A stretch of 40,273 nt of DNA from Smittium culicis (Eukaryota; Kickxellomycota; Harpellomycetes; Harpellales; Legeriomycetaceae). The DNA lies in the NCBI GenBank assembly GCA_001970855.1, contig LSSN01000089.1:1-40273 (forward strand), given 5' to 3'. Position numbers and translations under genes: made by a program. Below the pieces are notes generated by a model that saw only the letters and a list, made by a program, of their open reading frames with translations, had not been told where the DNA came from and did not search any database. Positions within the stretch are counted from its first letter, which is position 1. Each line of letters begins with the position of its first letter. This document shows positions 1-10,006 of the stretch, one piece after another.

Positions 1-111
1 TTCAACGTCAATGAAGTCGTTTTCGTTCTCGTCGTCGTCCCATTCATTGTTTGATTCATCGTCTGATTGTACAATCTTGGGCTTGTATACTGTTTTATTC
101 AGCATGCCCAT
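1..111 (-). CDS. Partial unrecognised gene, 5' end only (acidic N-terminus)
   Basis: A minus-strand frame opens with ATG at 111-109 (a second in-frame ATG lies at 105-103) and runs without a stop off the left edge for 37 codons. The peptide starts MGMLNKTVYKPKIVQSDDES and becomes strongly acidic (runs of D, E and N), the usual look of a disordered nuclear-protein N-terminus. An earlier ATG upstream is out of frame and terminates after six codons. A T homopolymer and a duplicated segment lie just upstream, and a GTAAGT on the minus strand near 265-260 could be the donor of a 5'UTR intron. I do not recognise the family; too little is visible to assign a function. Confidence 0.45.
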   Translation of the reverse strand, partial: MGMLNKTVYKPKIVQSDDESNNEWDDDENENDFIDVE

Positions 112-186
112 TTTTGCATTCGAGATTGTGGATTCGTTTTTTTTTTTTTTTTTTTTTGAGATTTTAAGAGTATAAAATTTATTAAA

Positions 187-376
187 TTTTGATTGGCTTC
201 TTCCAGAAAAAAAGCTTAGGGAAGAGAGAGAGTTTATGTGTTTAAGTAGTATTAGACACTTACTTTTCTGAATCGTCGAACTATTTTTGACTTCGATTAC
301 TCTTAATACTCTTAAAAATTTCAAGCGTTTTTATTGGCTAATTCCAGAAAAAAAGCTTAGGGAAGAGAGAGAGTTT
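187..376. repeat. Near-identical 49-bp direct repeat, two copies 141 bp apart
   Basis: Copies lie at 187-235 and 328-376. The 34 bases from the shared ttccag to the end of agagagagagttt are identical, and the preceding bases (tttgattggc against ttttattggc) are nearly so. Weaker similarity (AAGAGTAT-type motifs) continues to the left of each copy. It looks like a local tandem duplication of upstream or 5'UTR sequence of the partial gene at the left edge. Each copy carries an ATTGG (inverted CCAAT). Confidence 0.75.
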
Positions 377-505
377 TTTATCCCGAAAGACCTTCAGTGC
401 TCTATCGTATAGAGTTTTTTTGGTTGACCCGCGCATCAAATTTTTATTGAACCACTTGGACCATCGTTTGTACCCGGTCACCCAGGTGTCTTTTCGATTC
501 AGCAT
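338..505 (-). CDS. Small hypothetical ORF, doubtful
   Basis: An ATG at 505-503 opens 55 codons ending in TAG at 340-338. The first half (MLNRKDTWVTGYKRWSKW) uses fairly GC-rich codons, unlike the surrounding spacer, whereas the last dozen codons lie inside the duplicated segment. It sits between RPL28 and the left-edge gene, on the same strand as both. It may be a small gene, a broken exon of the left-edge gene, or chance. I do not recognise the peptide. Confidence 0.2.
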   Translation of the reverse strand: MLNRKDTWVTGYKRWSKWFNKNLMRGSTKKTLYDRALKVFRDKKLSLFPKLFFWN

Positions 506-755
506 GGGGTTATTAATGAGCAAAGAGAGATAGTTGTTTGAGAAATTTTGCTATTAGAATTGGTCAATAAGCGCATAATTATGATTAAATATGGCAGGCT
601 GCTAGTAGAAAATTTTTTTGTAGATTATGTGGATTGTAATTACATATTATTGAATTTTATTGTAGATTGTACTGAGATTTATAATAAAAGAAATTTTATA
701 GATAAAAATCAAAGAGGGGGAGAAATTTGTAATAGTAAGAGAGCAATAAAGAAAT

Positions 756-1472
756 TTAAGCAGATAGAACGACAACACCACCGGCCTTCTTGATTTTATC
801 TTCAGCGTGACGGGAAACAAATCTAGTTTTAACAATTACTGGGGCTTTTGGGATGAAACCTTTGCCTAAAACTTTTCCGTAACCGTGGCTGATGGTATCA
901 ATTACTGGGGCCAATTCGTGGTTTTGGGAAACCTTAGCTCTAGATTCAGCATCGACCAAGGACCATAGTTTGTCGACGTTGATGACTGGTCTGAAATATT
1001 TATTTTTGGTGATTCTGAAGTGGCGCATACCAACTTTACCAAAGTAACCAGGATGGTACTTATCCATCATGATACGGTGGTGATGTTGTCCACCAGCCAT
1101 ACCGCGACCTCCGGGATGTTTGCGGTGCTTTCCTATTTAATAGAATTTAATTTCAAAAATTAATTCAGTTATAAAAAGAGTATGATCGAACTGATTTATA
1201 TAAATCGTAATGTATTTCAACGTACCGACACGACCGTGACCGTGTGAAACGTGTCCTCTCTTCTTTCGGGTGTGACTAGTTCTGGTTGGCTAATAATAAT
1301 AAATATGATGGTATAATTAATTTTTCGATTTAAATATACCAAAGGTTTCATAAACGTCGATTAAATTTTTAGGGATTCGCATATTCGTATATAGAAATTG
1401 ATGAGAGTAGTATATGTCTTGATGTTTCAGATTAAGTGAACGTATATATATAGTGAATTTTGTACTTACCAT
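756..1472 (-). CDS. RPL28: 60S ribosomal protein L28 (uL15, L27a family)
   Basis: Structural protein of the large ribosomal subunit. The model joins 1472-1470, 1289-1226 and 1132-756 on the minus strand: 444 nt, 147 aa, close to the usual 149. Exon 1 contributes only the ATG, followed at once by GTAAGT. Exon 2 encodes [20 protein letters not shown] then V and one base of Gly. Exon 3 starts after TAG and restores [19 protein letters not shown], the basic Gly/His-rich N-terminus diagnostic of the family, then [17 protein letters not shown] and ends VVVLSA-TAA. Introns are 180 and 93 bp. Both splice junctions keep the frame. The third exon alone would have been mistaken for a 114-aa gene starting at an internal Met. 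It is divergent from NIP7, so the two may share control sequences. Confidence 0.96.
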
Positions 1473-2311
1473 CTTTGAATCTGGATTTCTTTAATAATAG
1501 AAAAGGGTTTATCAATCTTAGCACTAAAGATTTCTTCAAATTATGTAGGAAAAAATTTTAATTATTGAATCCACTTTTTTTTTATTTCGTTGAATTATTT
1601 TACTTGAAAAGTTTATTGGTTTAAGCACTTGGAAAAGTCTAAGGAAAATATCACCAAATTGCGATATTTTTATAGACAAATAGGAATTCGCTATTTTGAC
1701 TTTGTTGTTAATTGTTGGCTTTCAATCCAAAATATTTTAATAACCAAGAATTATTGGGCTAGAAGTGATTTGCGTTTGTTATTAGTGGTTGCATAGACTG
1801 AGATTTTATCGCAGCTAGATCATTTTGCCTAATTTGGCTGTGCTTAGTATCCAATTATCAGGATATATTTTGATTTTATTTGCTATAATTTTTAGGATAT
1901 TTTTTTAACAATGAATTATTGGATTAAATCGAAATAGATTGTTAAATTTTATTGTATAATTGGCGAATAAACATATTCTGTATGTTAAAAAGGTGTTACT
2001 GTATGTTTATTTCCATTTTGGCTCAGTCATTTTTTTTTTGTGAATAAATATGCTGATACATTGAGTGAGAAAAAAAAAATTATCCAAAAAGCCATAAATT
2101 GTTGAAAAAAAAATAAAAAGAAAAATTTTTTATTTGAAGACTCTGCCCAATTACACTACTTTAGACTATTCTTGAATATTAGAAGAAAAAAAAAAGCTGA
2201 TCCAAAAGAGAAAAAAAATAGTTTACAAACTTATAAAAACTTGAAGCAATTATTTAGGCCAGTTTAGTGTTTTAGCTTGAATATATATCGCTTATACTAC
2301 ATACAATCAAT
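1473..2311. promoter_or_regulatory. Shared divergent promoter region of RPL28 and NIP7
   Basis: 839 bp of AT-rich noncoding DNA between two head-to-head genes. No ORF or RNA gene is visible. Exact CCAAT/ATTGG pentamers occur at 1615-1619, 1753-1757, 1851-1855, 1918-1922, 1959-1963 and 2147-2151, more than composition predicts (about 1-2), which suggests CCAAT-binding (HAP/NF-Y) input. A TATA-like atatatat lies about 30 bp upstream of the NIP7 ATG. The regulatory role is inferred. Confidence 0.4.
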
Positions 2312-3026
2312 ATGAGACCGCTAACAGACGAAGAAACTAAAACGTTCTTCAAAAAATTGACTAACTAGTAACTTTTTTCTTCTTTATTTTTTACTATATT
2401 GTATTTACATATTAGCGATACTTTTCAATACACACGAACTAAATGATTATTATTTATTAGCGTAGGAAAAAATATTTCTCTCCTGATTGACAGACCCGAT
2501 GGATTATATTGCTTTAGGCTCCATAAAGACAGAGTTTACTATGTTAGGTAATATTTTATAAGCATGAATTTATGCTAATGAATCAAAATTTAAACAACTT
2601 AATTATTATATATTTATAAAAAATAGAGAGGATATAATGAAAGTCGCGATCAGCGTAGGGAATAAGAATCTAATCTCTCTTGGAATATGTTTTGGAAAGT
2701 TCACAAGAACTATGAAATTCAGACTTCATATCACTGCATTGAACTACATCGCCCAGTATGCTAAATATAAGGTATGGCTGAAGAATAACGGTGTGATGAC
2801 TTTCTTATACGGCAATAATGTTTTGAAGGCACATGTTGCTAAGATGAGCGAAGATGCTCCTGAGCATGTTGGAATAGTTGTTTTGTCTATGGACGACATC
2901 CCACTGGGCTTCGGAGTTACTTCGAAATCTACCCCAGACACAAGAAAAATGGACCCTACCGGGATTGTTGTATACCATCAAGCTGATGCGGGCGAATATT
3001 TAAGGCATGAAGATACACTCTTTTAA
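2312..3026 (+). CDS. NIP7: 60S ribosome subunit biogenesis protein NIP7
   Basis: Nip7 is a PUA-domain RNA-binding factor needed for pre-27S rRNA processing and 60S assembly. Exons 2312-2367, 2461-2547 and 2627-3026 give 543 nt and 180 aa, the family length. Exon 1 encodes [18 protein letters not shown] and the first two bases of Tyr. Exon 2 gives [20 protein letters not shown] and HKDRVYYV. Exon 3 carries [20 protein letters not shown], the [11 protein letters not shown] segment, and the C-terminal PUA stretch with [13 protein letters not shown] and FHQAD-like [15 protein letters not shown]. Introns are 93 and 79 bp with donors GTAACT and GTAATA and acceptors ending TTAG and ATAG. The internal ATG at 2637 is not the start. 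It makes a plausible co-regulated pair with divergent RPL28, since both serve 60S production. Confidence 0.97.
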
Positions 3027-4059
3027 TCATTATATTATAGATATATTATAAACTCTTTTTTAATAGCTAAATAAACATTGTAACTTTCATCACTTTCTTT
3101 TAGTTTAATTGATATAAATAATAGCAAGATAAACGCTTTTTCTAACTATATTAATACTTAATCGCATCATTAAGTAAAACTAGCGCCAAAAAATTCAGTG
3201 TTATAGTGTTTTTTTCTCAATTTAATTTTTTGTACTCGTTTAGGATCTTTTTCAAAAACCTTTCACTCAATTATAACAATATTAATTAAAAAAATAATAT
3301 ATTTTGTGTTGATGGTTATACTTTATGTTAAGGTGTTAACTAATCAATTATATTCGTATATAAAAACTGACACAAATAATATTTAATATGTTTACTATCC
3401 CATTAAATATTCTGTAAATACTTTTTAGTAGCTTCAGCTATACCCTTTTATTAAGCTTCTATATAATAATAAAATAAATAAACACAAAGATTATACAGCA
3501 ACTATATAGCTTTAGCAACAGTTTATATGCATTCATTTGAGTTTATACAACATTGATACAAAAAATAAGAAACAGTTTCAAAAAAATTTTCATTTGACGA
3601 TATTTTAAAGTATTTTCATACCTCATCTTGATATCTATTTATTTTAGGAAAATTAAAATGTAGTGAATTATCTTTATGTAAATAATGTTTTAATTTAACT
3701 ATAGTAAATGTAGGAAAAAATATTATTTTTTTAATTATTTTAAAGATCGTAACTGTAAAAATAAAAATAAATTTTTAAATTTTTAATTTGATAGATTTTA
3801 TTTGCAATAACTTCAATTTGACTTTTAGGCTTAGAAGGTCTCTAAATCTTATACACTTAAACTAAAAAATTTGAAATCTTGTTAGTTCTGTGGTACTAGA
3901 TAACTTTTTCTTTTTAGAATCTGTTGGATCTATAGCGAAGAAGTCTTGATACAAATTAGGATATTATTAAAAGAAGCTATAATTTCAACTATTAGTTGTA
4001 TGTATATAAATTACAAAAACATTATGTGTGACACTCTTAATTCTAACGCAAATGGGCTT
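3027..4059. other. Noncoding AT-rich spacer downstream of NIP7
   Basis: About 1 kb of AT-rich DNA with many stops in all frames. AATAAA-like signals follow the NIP7 stop. I see no gene or RNA here. Confidence 0.5.
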
Positions 4060-4256
4060 TTAACCCTTTCACGGGCGGTAGACTATTTTTGATCTACCAA
4101 GTGTAGCCAATTGTGCTCAATTATTATTCCCTAATCCCGAGGCATTATGAATTATTGGCCTGTTGTATAATTACAGCAAATAATAAATTTACTTATAAAT
4201 CATAAACGAATCATAAATTTAATTTTTTTAAAGAGTGTTGGACGGGAAAGGGTTAA
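4060..4256. mobile_element. piggyBac-like MITE (189 bp) with TTAA target duplication
   Basis: The element spans 4064-4252. Its left end reads CCCTTTCACGGGC and its right end, reverse-complemented, CCCTTTCCCGTCC (10 of 13 match). TTAA lies immediately outside both ends (4060-4063 and 4253-4256). TTAA duplication plus CCC...GGG termini is the hallmark of the piggyBac superfamily. A subterminal hairpin GGTAGA/TCTACC sits at 4077-4082 and 4093-4098, and a short repeat AATCATAAA lies near the right end. It has no coding capacity, so it would be mobilised by a transposase elsewhere in the genome. Confidence 0.72.
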
Positions 4257-5238
4257 ACAGGCGTGAGAATAAAGAAGCAGCTATTGTACGAAATAAAGTG
4301 AACGAATAGCATATCTACTACTGATAGGTTATCGGTTAATATCCATAACTTTCATGCATAAACTAAATTAAGGTGTGTTAAACTATTTTTGTTTTTTTTT
4401 TGGGCGGGGGTATCATATAGTAATTAGATTTTAGGACATTCCAGATGTTTATGTATTTATGGCTTTGTGAAGATATTATGAGTTTATGTGAAAATAGCTA
4501 GAGTTTTTTTTATTTATATTGTGGTATAGAATTTGAACCTGAACGTGATGTATATCAACTTGTAGATGCGAGACTAACCAAAGTAAAACCTTAATGTAAT
4601 AAAGAGGATAAAGCGGGACTAATAGATTATTAGGCTTAATAATAAGTGGCTCAAAACAATAGTACAGCAGGAAAACAAGAAATCCAATCAAGAAAAAAGC
4701 TTCAATGAACATGTGATTTTTATAGGTCAAGTGCCTCAACTAATAATACAATAATTTCTATTGGCCAAAAATATTTTAATTTTCGTTTTCTGCCAATAGA
4801 TTATTAATAAAGCTGCGAATTTATGCTAAATGTTGCAATTATTGGTTGCTCATAGACGAAATGTACATCAGAAAGCGAAATAAATAATTATAAAATATAA
4901 AAAAAAATAGAAAGTGAAATATACATAAAGTGTAATAAATAAGCGGGAAAAATAAAATATAGGATTTAAAAAAAAAATATTAAGTAAAAAAAATTTGCTG
5001 TGTGTTTATTCTGAAAAAATTGGCAGCTGTTTAGCCAAGCCATTAAATTAATTTTCTTGGCCCACTATTTTATGGCTGTAAATTTTACATTTCCAAATAG
5101 TTTACTGTAATTTTATCTTTTACTATTTTAAATTTTGGTATGCCTCAGTTAGATATATACTCCTGTATTATCTAGTCTCTAGTTCCAAAACCTTTATTTA
5201 GCCAATACCATAATACCACCGTACTCATTTTTTTTATA
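4257..5238. promoter_or_regulatory. Spacer and presumed promoter upstream of ATG9
   Basis: 982 bp noncoding. A hydrophobic minus-strand reading frame of 87 codons around 4476-4739 opens only at TTG and is not convincing. CCAAT/ATTGG motifs cluster at 4760-4764, 4793-4797 and 4841-4845 (three in 86 bp), about 400 bp before the ATG9 start. Poly-A tracts occupy 4900-4990. The regulatory role is inferred. Confidence 0.3.
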
Positions 5239-8200
5239 ATGCAAAATATCGACTTGAATGACGAGAATGAAAGTTCGGGCCAGCGATCTACTAAAAACAG
5301 CCCAATAACTAACTTTAACCCTGGAATAGATAACATAATTACCAATACAAAAACTTCTACTTCAAAAAAGACGATATCAAACATTGAACCTACGCTTTCA
5401 AAGCGTAGACAAATTCGTTTAGAGTCTCGGGCCAGAAAAAACAGTATCAGCGGCTCTGATGGAATGACCCCTATACACAACAATAATATCAATACCTCAA
5501 ACATCCCTGCTATCCGTATTTCTAAAGACAATAATACTCCTGCATTCAACAACCAAAATGCATACAATAGCCCTGACGTAGCTGAGTTTTCCAAAAAAGT
5601 AGCCAATTTTGCAATAGAAGAGCCTGCTTTCTACAAGAGACAACAATTATATAGCGAGGAAGACGACTTTGATATAAACTATCCTCCATCAATGGCTACT
5701 GAGAATACTGCGCCAATTAACAGCAACAGATTCTTAAACACCAAATACCCTAATGCAGGCCCTAACAACAATAATTTATATTTAAATAGAAATAATAACA
5801 TTAACAATACCCATAAAATTAACCCTAATCCAAATAAGAATGTAAGTTATGGAAGGAGAGCGCATTTTAGCAATGACCTTGATCTAGAAGCAGGGACTTA
5901 TAGCGATGATCCCTACGATACAAGAGAAAGTAGAAGAGAACTTTCAAAGAGCTTAATGAACCCAAATAGCTCAAGAAGAAAAGGAAAAGCAGGAAAGGCG
6001 CCCCCCTCCCATCAAAAAAAATCATACCTCGAGCAGGCACTTGAAGAATGGCGCAATAAAAGCTTCCAAGACCTATTTTTATCAAGAGTATATGAATACT
6101 TTTTGCGCAAGGGGATAACAAATATAGTACTGGCAAAAGTCCTAAACTTATTAAGTATAATATTTGTTATTTTCATGACAACCTTTTTATTTGGCTGTAT
6201 TGACCACCATAAGATAAAAAAAGAAAAGTCGCTAAAGTCAATTATCATACCAAAATGCTATAATACATTTAGTCCTTATACCAAATTCGGGCTGATTATG
6301 CTATTATTTTTTTGGTGCGTTCAGCTGGTAATAACCCTGCTCGAGATACCCAAATACTTGCAAATGTACCATTTTTACACGAAAATCCTCAATATTGAAC
6401 AGGTAACTTTATCCTTTACTATTTCTCGCCTTCTACTAGTGTTGTATATACTTTAAATCTAAAACCAAAATGTTCTTTTTATTTAATTAAACGAACGTTA
6501 TTAATTTTGTAGGCTGACATGAACACAATCACTTGGAATGAAATTGTTAATAGGCTAATACATATTCGTGAGATAGAAGTTAGTAAAAGCAGAAAGCCAA
6601 ACAAAAACAACATGCTTCTTGACCATTTGACTATTGCTAATAGAATAATGAGAAAAGAAAACTATCTACTCGCGCTTGTTAATAAAGATTTGATTGATAT
6701 TTCAATTCCGATCCCAATTCTAAAGAAATTTAAAAATTTTACGCAGATTTTAGAGTGGAACTTATCTTTCTGCTTGTTTTACTACGTTTTTGACGAAAAT
6801 AATCGTCTCAAAAGAAGATTTTTACGGGAAAGCAATAAAAAAGTTCTTAGTGAAGGGTAATTTATATTCACATTTTACTATTGCATATTTATTTAAAGAT
6901 ATACTAATCAACATTTAAAATTTTTATAAAATAAAAAAAAAAAATTGAAGCACTGATTTTTTTTTATTTAAATAATATTAATTCACTTTGATATTGTAAT
7001 GTAGATTAAGAAAGCGATTTATTGCAATAGGGCTGATAAATTTAATAATATCGCCAGGAATAGCATTGTTTATGATATTTTTTTCATTTTTCAAGTACTT
7101 TGAAGAATTTTACCATAACCCAGGAAGTATAATGTCTAGAGGATTCACACCGTACTCAAAGCTACAGTTTAGAAATTTCAACGAGCTGCCTCATGCATTC
7201 CAAAGGAGGGTGAATTTAGCAACAGAAAAGGCAAACATGTATTTAAGCCACTTTTCTAATGAGACAGTGATAATTCTGACAAAGTTTGTAGAGTTTATTT
7301 GCGGGTCGTTTTTAGCGGTGTTGATACTATTTTCGGTGTTTGATAGCGAGCTTTCGCTGGAGTTTGAGATAACACCAAACAAGACAGTTCTGTTCTATAT
7401 AGGAATTTTAGGGACAGTGGTGGCATCGTGCCGAACGATGCAGCCTAGTAGGAAGGCGAAGGCAAGCACGCAGAAGGTGGGGGCGAATATGGAGGAGGAC
7501 ATGATGCATCCAGCGTGGATACTGAAGTATACGTGCGAGATTCTTCAGTTTATGCCGACAGAGTGGTATTCGCAGCTTCATACGAGCCATGTGAAGCAAG
7601 AGTTTTTAGAATTTTTCCAGCTGAACTTTGTGATGTTTGTTAATGAGATAGTTGGGATTTTTGTGACACCGTTTATACTAATGGGGAGCATGGCGAAGAC
7701 TTCGAGCCAGATTATAGAATTTTTCCGGGTATTTAGTACGTATTCGGATAAAGTTGGGTATGTGTGTTCATTATCAACGTTTGACCTTGAATCAAACGGC
7801 GTCCCATTAATTGGAGGGCTGGAGAACCTGAACAAGGATCCTAACTTGGCATCAAACGGGGCAAAGATGGAGCAGAGCATAATTCAATTCAAAGTAAACA
7901 TTATCTATTTTTTTAAACTTTTTTTTTTAGGGGGGGAAGTCGAGGAGAGATGTTCAATTAAGAAATTTAAACTGGGCATTTGATAATATTTTTAGATCGA
8001 GTACCCGGAATGGGAACCTAATAACACCACGGGCTCGCAGTTTTTGAGGGTTGCGAAGAAGGCAGAGGGAGATTTGATGAGTAATTATAACAATACGGTG
8101 GATAGGTACAACGGGATGCGCGAGTCGATTTTGCCGACGGGAAAAAGTATCATATCAATGAGGAAGAACAAGATAGTGCCTAAACCAACAGCCAAGAACG

Positions 8201-8553
8201 GTAAAAAGGGACAATCAGCAGGGTCTAATGTGATGGGAACTAATTTCGGGGAGAATGGGAATGATGTGGACATTGAAGGGTTTGGGGTTGATATGGATAA
8301 AATGAGGCTGTCCCAGCTTCCATTGGTAATGTCAGCGAATATGGAGAATTCGATGATTATGAGTAGGGTGCATAACGAGAAGGCAATTTATGTACCAGGA
8401 GTTTTCTCGCTAGTCAATAAGGTAATTGATACACATTTAGTTAATATGATTAATTATATAGGGTTTATTGCTTTAAGCTATTAGATTATATTTTTTTTAA
8501 CCATAATATTATTTATTCTTTTTAATTAGCTTTATGACCAGAGCTTGCTCTAA
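5239..8553 (+). CDS. ATG9: Autophagy-related protein 9, multispanning lipid scramblase
   Basis: Atg9 is the trimeric membrane scramblase carried on Golgi-derived vesicles that seed the autophagosome. Five exons (5239-6402, 6513-6856, 7005-7893, 7996-8421, 8530-8553) join in frame to 948 aa. Residues 1-255 are disordered and rich in Asn, Ser and Asp. The conserved core follows: the EEWRNKSFQDLFLSRVYEYF region, membrane segments near 297-320 and 349-370, MNTITWNEIVNRLI, then IANRIMRKENYLLALVNKDL and the LEWNLSFC block, RKRFIAIGLINLIISPGIAL (third membrane segment), FNELPHAFQRRVN, EITPNKTVLFYIGILGTV, VTPFIL and GYVCSLSTFDL. The C-terminal tail has low complexity. Introns of 110, 148, 102 and 108 bp have GTAACT, GTAATT, GTAAAC and GTAATT donors. 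The final exon (LYDQSLL) is short and the least certain part. Confidence 0.95.
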
Positions 8554-10006
8554 AGAATAAGGGTGAATTTTTATAAGAACTTTGACTACTTATAACTGAC
8601 AAGATGGTTTTTTAATAGTTTTATTGGCAATTAGAAGTGTGATTTGAACTTGGCTCATCTACCCTCACGAAGAACTTTAATTTATTTATAAACACATACA
8701 TTTTGTTGTTACGTATTAGCCATAGTATAAAAGATAGGGTTTCTTTGCTGTTTTCTTAATAGCTTATTTAAATAAAATTAATATTTTGATTTTTATATTT
8801 CAAGTGTGGGCGAAAAGAAGGTTTGTTGTAAAATATAGGGCATGAAAATAAGCAGCAATAAACCAGAATGCTGTTGAAAGAGAGGTTGAAATGTGTAGCA
8901 CGTGGTAAAATAAATTCGAGAATATGCGTGTGGCCAATAGCAAACAAGCACCAGAAGAAAGGCAGTCTTATTCTTCTGCGCTGAAATTATTCCCTTTTTT
9001 TTGCGCTGAAATTATTCCCCTATTTTACAGCGTGATATTTTATTTGTATTTCGCTGTGGAATTTTATACGTATTGGTTCAGCTATAAGAATGATTATTAA
9101 TGCTGGGATTCATGTGTAGGCATTTTGAATGACATTATTGGTTGATTGTCATGAAAATCCCTAATTATTGGTCGCTGGTATTCCTTACAATTACATAATT
9201 CTGGAGCATTAGTTTATTGAATTGTGGCCAGTTAGTGGGCTTTTCATAAATTTCGGCAATAAAATGGCGAGTATGAGTGGCTAAGAGACAGCGTCCAAGG
9301 AATTGTGGCCAATAGATGGGGTTACTGGAGTGGGCGCTGTTTGTGGGAAGATAAATAAAGCAGGGATAATTATACTGCTAATAAAAAGATAAATTCCGCT
9401 AATGAACTCTAAGCGGATTTAAAAAAAAATAAAAATAAAGGGCTGCTATTTTTCGTCTGCATAATTTAGTTGAACCAAAAAAAAAATATTATAAATTAAA
9501 GAGCTCTTATTTCGAAGCATAACTATTTGTGCCAAAAAAAAAGTAAGCAATTCTCAATTTTAATGAGCTCTGTTTTTTTTTTTTTTTTTTATTTAACACA
9601 GCTAGCTAATAATAAGCACTATTTTTGCAAACTCTTTTGTCTGTCTTTTATCTGTAAAAAAAAAGTATTCTAGTTTTCGTCTTTGTTTCCTCTGCTCTAT
9701 TTATATATGTCTAAATACTGAGCCCTGCTCCTATCTTTATACTATATACCCAAATATTCAGCAAGTTTACTCTTCGATCTATCTATAATAATCAAAACCT
9801 GTAAGCATTATAGCATCCTCCACTCTCATTCAATTTTTTTAAAGTTAGCCCCCTGCAACCATCATCCACTCTCTTCAACTAATTCGAGTTTGTTGTTTTT
9901 ATTAATAATTTCCTAATACCACACCCCTCATCCCCTCGTCATCAGCAACAGCTATTATCTACTTGTTTCAACTCAGTAATCCCCTAAACCCATAAATAAA
10001 AAGATT
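8554..10006. promoter_or_regulatory. Spacer, promoter and C/T-rich leader upstream of the SSH4-like gene
   Basis: 1.45 kb noncoding. Exact CCAAT/ATTGG motifs occur at 8623-8627, 8934-8938, 9072-9076, 9137-9141, 9167-9171 and 9309-9313, several within the longer contexts TGGCCAATAG and ATTATTGGT. A tandem 18-mer lies at 8977-9019 (separate entry). From about 9780 to 9990 the plus strand is pyrimidine-rich, as in many fungal 5' leaders. No gene or RNA was recognised. Confidence 0.35.
8977..9019. repeat. Two-copy 18-bp direct repeat, period 25 bp
   Basis: TGCGCTGAAATTATTCCC occurs identically at 8977-8994 and 9002-9019, separated by a short T run. It lies in the SSH4 upstream region between CCAAT motifs and might be a duplicated protein-binding site. 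Confidence 0.8.

Noticed and set aside
548..835. ORFs of 62-81 codons on both strands downstream of RPL28
   Set aside because: They overlap the RPL28 3' end or its flank and have the composition of noncoding DNA.
4476..4739. 87-codon hydrophobic minus-strand ORF
   Set aside because: It opens at TTG, has no recognisable motif, and its hydrophobicity is expected from AT-rich sequence.
5172..5606. 144-codon minus-strand ORF overlapping the start of ATG9
   Set aside because: Antisense to the Asn-rich Atg9 N-terminus; it has no independent support.
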